From Gemella haemolysans (GTDB lineage Bacteria; Bacillota; Bacilli; Staphylococcales; Gemellaceae): a stretch of DNA of 39,125 bases. Of the stretch, positions 35,892 through 39,125 are shown one piece after another (within the stretch, counting starts at the first letter, position 1; the number at the start of each line of letters is the position of its first letter). Under the pieces are notes generated by a model, which made no database searches, was not told the origin of the DNA, and saw only the letters and a program-made list of their open reading frames with translations. The stretch covers positions 1 through 39,125 of the forward strand of contig NZ_CABFLN010000013.1 of assembly GCF_901873445.1 (NCBI RefSeq), written 5' to 3'. The position numbers and the translations under genes are program-made.

Positions 35892-37040
35892 ATGTTAATA
35901 AAAAGTAAAAAAGTTTGGTCAAGCGGACAATTTCTTCCTCTTATTTTAGAAGTTGAAAATAAAAAAATAACTGCCGTTTATGACTATGATGCATTCGATA
36001 AAGTAGATTATGATTTTGGAACTAACCGTATTTTACCTGGATTTATAGATGTTCATACACATGGTGCGTACGGTTATGATACTAATGATGTTAATGAAGA
36101 TGGACTACGTAATTGGACGAAAAATATCGTTTCTGAAGGTGTAACATCATTCTTACCTACTACAATTACACAAACTGAAGAAGTTCTTCTAAAAGCTGTC
36201 GCTAATGTTGCAAAAGTATACGAAGAATGTTATGAAGGAGCTGAAATCTTAGGTATTCACTTCGAAGGTCCTTATCTTGATGTAGAAAAACGTGGGGCTC
36301 AACCGTTAAGTTGTATTCAAACACCAAGTGTTGAACAATTTAAAAAATTCCAAGCAGCTAGTAAAAACTTAATTAAACTTATCACTATCGCTTGTGAAAA
36401 AGATGTTGATTACAAACTTACTAAATATTTAGTAAGCCAAGGTATTCGTGTAAGTTTAGGTCACTCTGCTTGTAACTATAAAGAAAGTTATCTTGCATTT
36501 GCTAATGGCGCATCATCTCAAACTCACGTTTATAACGGTATGGTTGGTTTCCATCACCGCGATGGTGGACAAGTAGGCTTTGCTCTGCGTGCACGCGATG
36601 CATATGGAGAAATTATCTGTGATGGAATTCACTCAACTACTGATGCACTAAATACATACTTCACAGCAAAAGGGCGCGACCATGGAATTATGATTACAGA
36701 TTCATTATGTGCTAAAGGGTGTGGTCGTGGTTCTTACATCTTCGGAGGAGAAAATATGGAAATATATGAAGATGGTAGTGCTCATCGTGACGATGGTCGT
36801 CTGGCAGGTTCTACACTTAGAGTTATAGATGGTCTACGCGTCTTAATAGAAGATGCTTTAGTTCCTGTAGATGCAGCAATTAACTCTTGTACAAAAAACC
36901 CTGCTGAAATGTTAGGCTTTGCCGATCGTAAAGGTAAACTTAAAGTGGGTTACGATGCTGACCTTGTTGTTATCACTCCTGAATACGAAGTACTAACAAC
37001 ATTTGCACGTGGTAAAGAAGTTTATAAAAAAGAAGATTAA
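35892..37040 (+). CDS. nagA: N-acetylglucosamine-6-phosphate deacetylase
   Basis: 382 residues, family length. Amidohydrolase marks: PGFIDVHTHGAYGYD (49-63; H55, H57), GIHFEGPYLDVEKRGA near 122 (metal-binding Glu), SLGHSA near 191, QTHVYNGM near 214 and the C-terminal KGKLKVGYDADLVV. It removes acetate from GlcNAc-6-phosphate to give glucosamine-6-phosphate, the substrate of the next gene. AAAGGGG is 7 bases before the ATG. nagB follows after 18 bases, so the two form an operon. Confidence 0.96.
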   Translation: MLIKSKKVWSSGQFLPLILEVENKKITAVYDYDAFDKVDYDFGTNRILPGFIDVHTHGAYGYDTNDVNEDGLRNWTKNIVSEGVTSFLPTTITQTEEVLLKAVANVAKVYEECYEGAEILGIHFEGPYLDVEKRGAQPLSCIQTPSVEQFKKFQAASKNLIKLITIACEKDVDYKLTKYLVSQGIRVSLGHSACNYKESYLAFANGASSQTHVYNGMVGFHHRDGGQVGFALRARDAYGEIICDGIHSTTDALNTYFTAKGRDHGIMITDSLCAKGCGRGSYIFGGENMEIYEDGSAHRDDGRLAGSTLRVIDGLRVLIEDALVPVDAAINSCTKNPAEMLGFADRKGKLKVGYDADLVVITPEYEVLTTFARGKEVYKKED

Positions 37041-37058
37041 TAAATAAGGAGTAATAAT

Positions 37059-37778
37059 ATGAAATATTTAGTTTTTAATTCTAAAAAAGAAGCTTCACAA
37101 GAAGCATATAAAATTATTAAAAGTTTAATAGATGACAATTCAACATTAGGGCTTGCGACTGGATCAACTCCAACAGATTTATACGAAGAGATGATTGCTG
37201 ACTATAAAGCCGGAAACTTTAGCTATAAAAATATTAAATCTTATAACTTAGACGAATATGTAGGAATTAGCTATGATCACCCTGAAAGTTATCATAAATT
37301 CATGGACACTAATTTATTCGATCATGTTGATATAAATAAAGAAAATACACACGTTCCTGATGCTTCTGCTGATGATTTAGAATTAGCGGTTAAATCTTAT
37401 CAAGAAGAACTTAATAAAGCACAAATTGACGTTCAAATCCTTGGAATTGGTGGAAATGGTCACATTGGTTTTAACGAGCCAGGAACTCCATTTGACGCTG
37501 GTGTACACGTTGTAAATTTAAAAGAAGAAACAATTCAAGCAAACTCAAGATTTTTCGATGGTGATATAAATCTTGTTCCTAAACAAGCTATGACAATGGG
37601 AATTAAAGATATTATGCGCGCAAAACATATTATCTTATTAGCATTTGGAAAAGCAAAACAACAAGCGATAAAAAGTTTAATAGAAGGTAAAGAAATAACT
37701 GAAAATATTCCTTGTACTGTTCTAAAAAACCACCCAAGTGTTTATGTACTAGTAGATAAAGAAGCAGATTTTAAATAA
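37059..37778 (+). CDS. nagB: Glucosamine-6-phosphate deaminase
   Basis: 239 residues, the short Gram-positive form without the C-terminal extension of E. coli NagB. Marks: GLATGSTPTDLYEEM (31-45), SYNLDEYVGI (61-70; D65 at the proton-transfer position) and GIGGNGHIGFNEPG (129-142; catalytic H135). It converts glucosamine-6-phosphate to fructose-6-phosphate and ammonia, feeding amino sugars into glycolysis. AAGGAG is 9 bases before the ATG; it is the second gene of the nagA-nagB operon. Confidence 0.96.
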   Translation: MKYLVFNSKKEASQEAYKIIKSLIDDNSTLGLATGSTPTDLYEEMIADYKAGNFSYKNIKSYNLDEYVGISYDHPESYHKFMDTNLFDHVDINKENTHVPDASADDLELAVKSYQEELNKAQIDVQILGIGGNGHIGFNEPGTPFDAGVHVVNLKEETIQANSRFFDGDINLVPKQAMTMGIKDIMRAKHIILLAFGKAKQQAIKSLIEGKEITENIPCTVLKNHPSVYVLVDKEADFK

Positions 37779-37785
37779 TTAATAC

Positions 37786-37836
37786 AGTGGGAGTGACTCT
37801 CGGCTAACCCTTCATACTTAGTCGAATCCTCCCACT
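37786..37836 (+). other. Hairpin between nagB and the mutarotase gene
   Basis: AGTGGGAG (37786-37793) pairs with CTCCCACT (37829-37836), and an inner GACT with AGTC. There is no T-run, so full termination is doubtful. The end sequence gggagtgactc equals the terminus of repeat copy C, so this may be a short relative of that repeat. Confidence 0.55.
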
Positions 37837-37852
37837 AAAATAAATACATTGA

Positions 37853-37865
37853 TGTAAGCGTTTGA
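37853..37865 (+). promoter_or_regulatory. Catabolite-response-element-like site before the mutarotase gene
   Basis: TGTAAGCGTTTGA matches the left and central part of CcpA cre sites (TGWAANCGNTNWCA); the last bases fit poorly. It lies 31 bases before the ATG. Carbon-catabolite control of an amino-sugar gene would be expected. Confidence 0.4.
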
Positions 37866-37896
37866 TTTTAAATTTTAAAATGGGGAGGTACAAATA

Positions 37897-38931
37897 ATGA
37901 GTACACAACTAAAATGGACAAATATAGCTACCGTAGCGGCTCAAAAAGGCTATGAAAAGAATATTGGGACTGCAGGATTAGTTAAAGGAGTTATCGGAAA
38001 TAAATTGATTTTCGGTGGAGGTGCTAACTTCCCTGGTGGGCTTCCTGTAGATGGAGGAGTCAAAGTAAATCATAAAGATGTATATCTATATGAGGAAACA
38101 TCTGACGGAGTAACATTATTAGATCAAATTCAATACGACTATCCTTTATCATATGGACCAAGTGCAGTATATAACGATACTTTATATTATATTGCAAATA
38201 AAACCGAAACATCATCAGAAATTTTAGCATTCACTGTTGTTGATAATAAATTAAAAGTTGAAGTAGTCGACACTCTTCCACTTACTGTAGAAAATGTTAT
38301 TGCAAAAGTCCACGACAATAAACTATACTTCGGTATCGGATCTATTAACGGATCAAATAATAATGAACTTTATGCATATGATTTAGCAACTAAGAAATTT
38401 GAAGTATTTTCAGAATTTCCTGGGAAATTACGTAATCAAGCTGTAAGCTACGTATACAACAATGAACTATATGTATATGGTGGGGGAGCTAGTGAAACTT
38501 ATAACGATGGATATAAAGTTAACTTAGAAACAAAAGAATGGACTCAACTTGCTGATGTAGTAATCGATAATGAAGAAGTATCTCTATTAGGTGCTGATTG
38601 GGCTCCATTAAACGACCATGAACTTCTAGTAATAGGTGGTTTCAATAAAGATGTTTGGAAAGACGCAGTATTTAACTTAACAACATTACAAGGTGAAGAT
38701 CACGCAAAATACCGTGATGCATACTTCAGACGTCCTGTAAGTGACTATAAATGGAATAAAAAAGAATTAGTATACAACTTAAAAGAAAATCGTTGGTATC
38801 AATTAGGAGAAATTCCTTTTGAGGCACCTTGTGGACACGCCCTGTTAGCTACAGATAATAACATATATTCTATTATGGGTGAGATTAAACCAGCAGAAAG
38901 AAAACCATATATACATAGAACTAAAAAATAA
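37897..38931 (+). CDS. Cyclically permuted mutarotase (NanM/YjhT-like sialic acid mutarotase)
   Basis: 344 residues with six kelch-type beta-propeller blades (KLIFGGGANFPGG near 36-48; ELYVYGGGAS near 189; ELLVIGGFNKD near 239; NIYSIMGEIKPAERKP at the end). The FGGGANFPGG...G motif and the final MGEIKP.ER.P are typical of the NanM/YjhT group. These enzymes speed the interconversion of alpha and beta N-acetylneuraminate. This protein has no N-terminal export signal, so it should act in the cytosol, unlike periplasmic E. coli NanM. GGGGAGG lies 8 bases before the ATG. Its place next to nagA-nagB fits sialic acid and GlcNAc use, but no nanA, nanE or nanK gene is in the window. Confidence 0.87.
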   Translation: MSTQLKWTNIATVAAQKGYEKNIGTAGLVKGVIGNKLIFGGGANFPGGLPVDGGVKVNHKDVYLYEETSDGVTLLDQIQYDYPLSYGPSAVYNDTLYYIANKTETSSEILAFTVVDNKLKVEVVDTLPLTVENVIAKVHDNKLYFGIGSINGSNNNELYAYDLATKKFEVFSEFPGKLRNQAVSYVYNNELYVYGGGASETYNDGYKVNLETKEWTQLADVVIDNEEVSLLGADWAPLNDHELLVIGGFNKDVWKDAVFNLTTLQGEDHAKYRDAYFRRPVSDYKWNKKELVYNLKENRWYQLGEIPFEAPCGHALLATDNNIYSIMGEIKPAERKPYIHRTKK

Positions 38932-38940
38932 TAATAACTA

Positions 38941-38980
38941 AAGATACCCTACATTTTAAATAGGGTATCTTTAATAATTT
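38941..38980 (+). terminator. Terminator of the mutarotase gene
   Basis: AAGATACCCTA (38941-38951) pairs perfectly with TAGGGTATCTT (38961-38971), followed by a T-rich tail. It begins 10 bases after the stop. Confidence 0.88.
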
Positions 38981-39012
38981 GTGAAATCACTCTTAATTGA
39001 ATACTTTATTAA

Positions 39013-39043
39013 TAAAAAAAGAACCTTCCAAAAGGAAGGCTCT
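39013..39043 (-). terminator. Terminator of the ribosomal RNA operon
   Basis: On the minus strand GAGCCTTCC pairs with GGAAGGTTC around TTTT, followed by seven T. It starts about 7 bases after the 3' end of the 5S gene. Confidence 0.88.
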
Positions 39044-39049
39044 CACTAT

Positions 39050-39125
39050 TGCCTGGCAACGTTCTAGTCTCACAGGGCGTAAGCCCAACTACATTCGACG
39101 CTAAAGAGCTTAACTTCTGTGTTCG
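39050..39125 (-). rRNA. rrf: 5S ribosomal RNA, 3' part (5' end outside window)
   Basis: Read on the minus strand it begins CGAACACAGAAGTTAAGC, continues with CTTACGCCCTGTGAGA and ends AACGTTGCCAGGCA, all conserved positions of Firmicutes 5S rRNA. About 76 of the ~115 bases are present. The rest of the rRNA operon should lie to the right. Confidence 0.95.

Overview
The window looks like the chromosome of a low-GC Gram-positive coccus of the Bacilli. Evidence: AT-rich DNA, AGGAGG-type ribosome binding sites, YSIRK-type signal peptides, C-terminal sortase signals, and a Firmicutes-type 5S rRNA. Gemella is my best guess at the genus; this is an inference from the gene set and was not tested by a search.

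Left part (1-24.8 kb, all minus strand): three very large cell-surface protein genes fill most of 25 kb. The first (1-4011) is cut by the window edge and carries mucin-binding-type 99-residue repeats. The second (4747-16299, 3850 residues) has Ig-like domains, DUF1542-like helices and about 30 copies of a ~77-residue repeat. The third (18445-24813, 2122 residues) has GA-type and FIVAR-type helical modules, an almost perfect 97-residue duplication and a few copies of the same ~77-residue family. The last two end in LAxTG rather than LPxTG. A PD-(D/E)XK (Rpn/YhgA-like) nuclease gene lies between them.

Middle part (25.3-33.5 kb): a lipoate-linked ADP-ribosylation locus of the SirTM type. It holds a GcvH-like lipoyl carrier, two paralogous lipoate-protein ligases, a SirTM sirtuin, a luciferase-like flavin monooxygenase and two paralogous Old Yellow Enzyme-like proteins whose usual active-site histidines are replaced. 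The macrodomain hydrolase usually found in such loci is absent. Between the carrier gene and the first ligase sits a short module with every part of an Fst/par-type type I toxin-antitoxin: a 35-residue membrane peptide, a convergent antisense RNA of ~70 nt, a shared bidirectional terminator and a pair of 14-bp direct repeats. This module and the unusual SirTM locus are the most interesting content of the window.

Right part (33.5-39.1 kb): a Kup-type potassium transporter (minus), then nagA-nagB and a cyclically permuted mutarotase (plus) for amino-sugar use, then the 3' part of a 5S rRNA gene on the minus strand with its terminator. A ~175-bp multi-hairpin intergenic repeat occurs three times (4.05, 18.1 and 29.9 kb); the third copy supplies the stop codon of the sirtuin gene.
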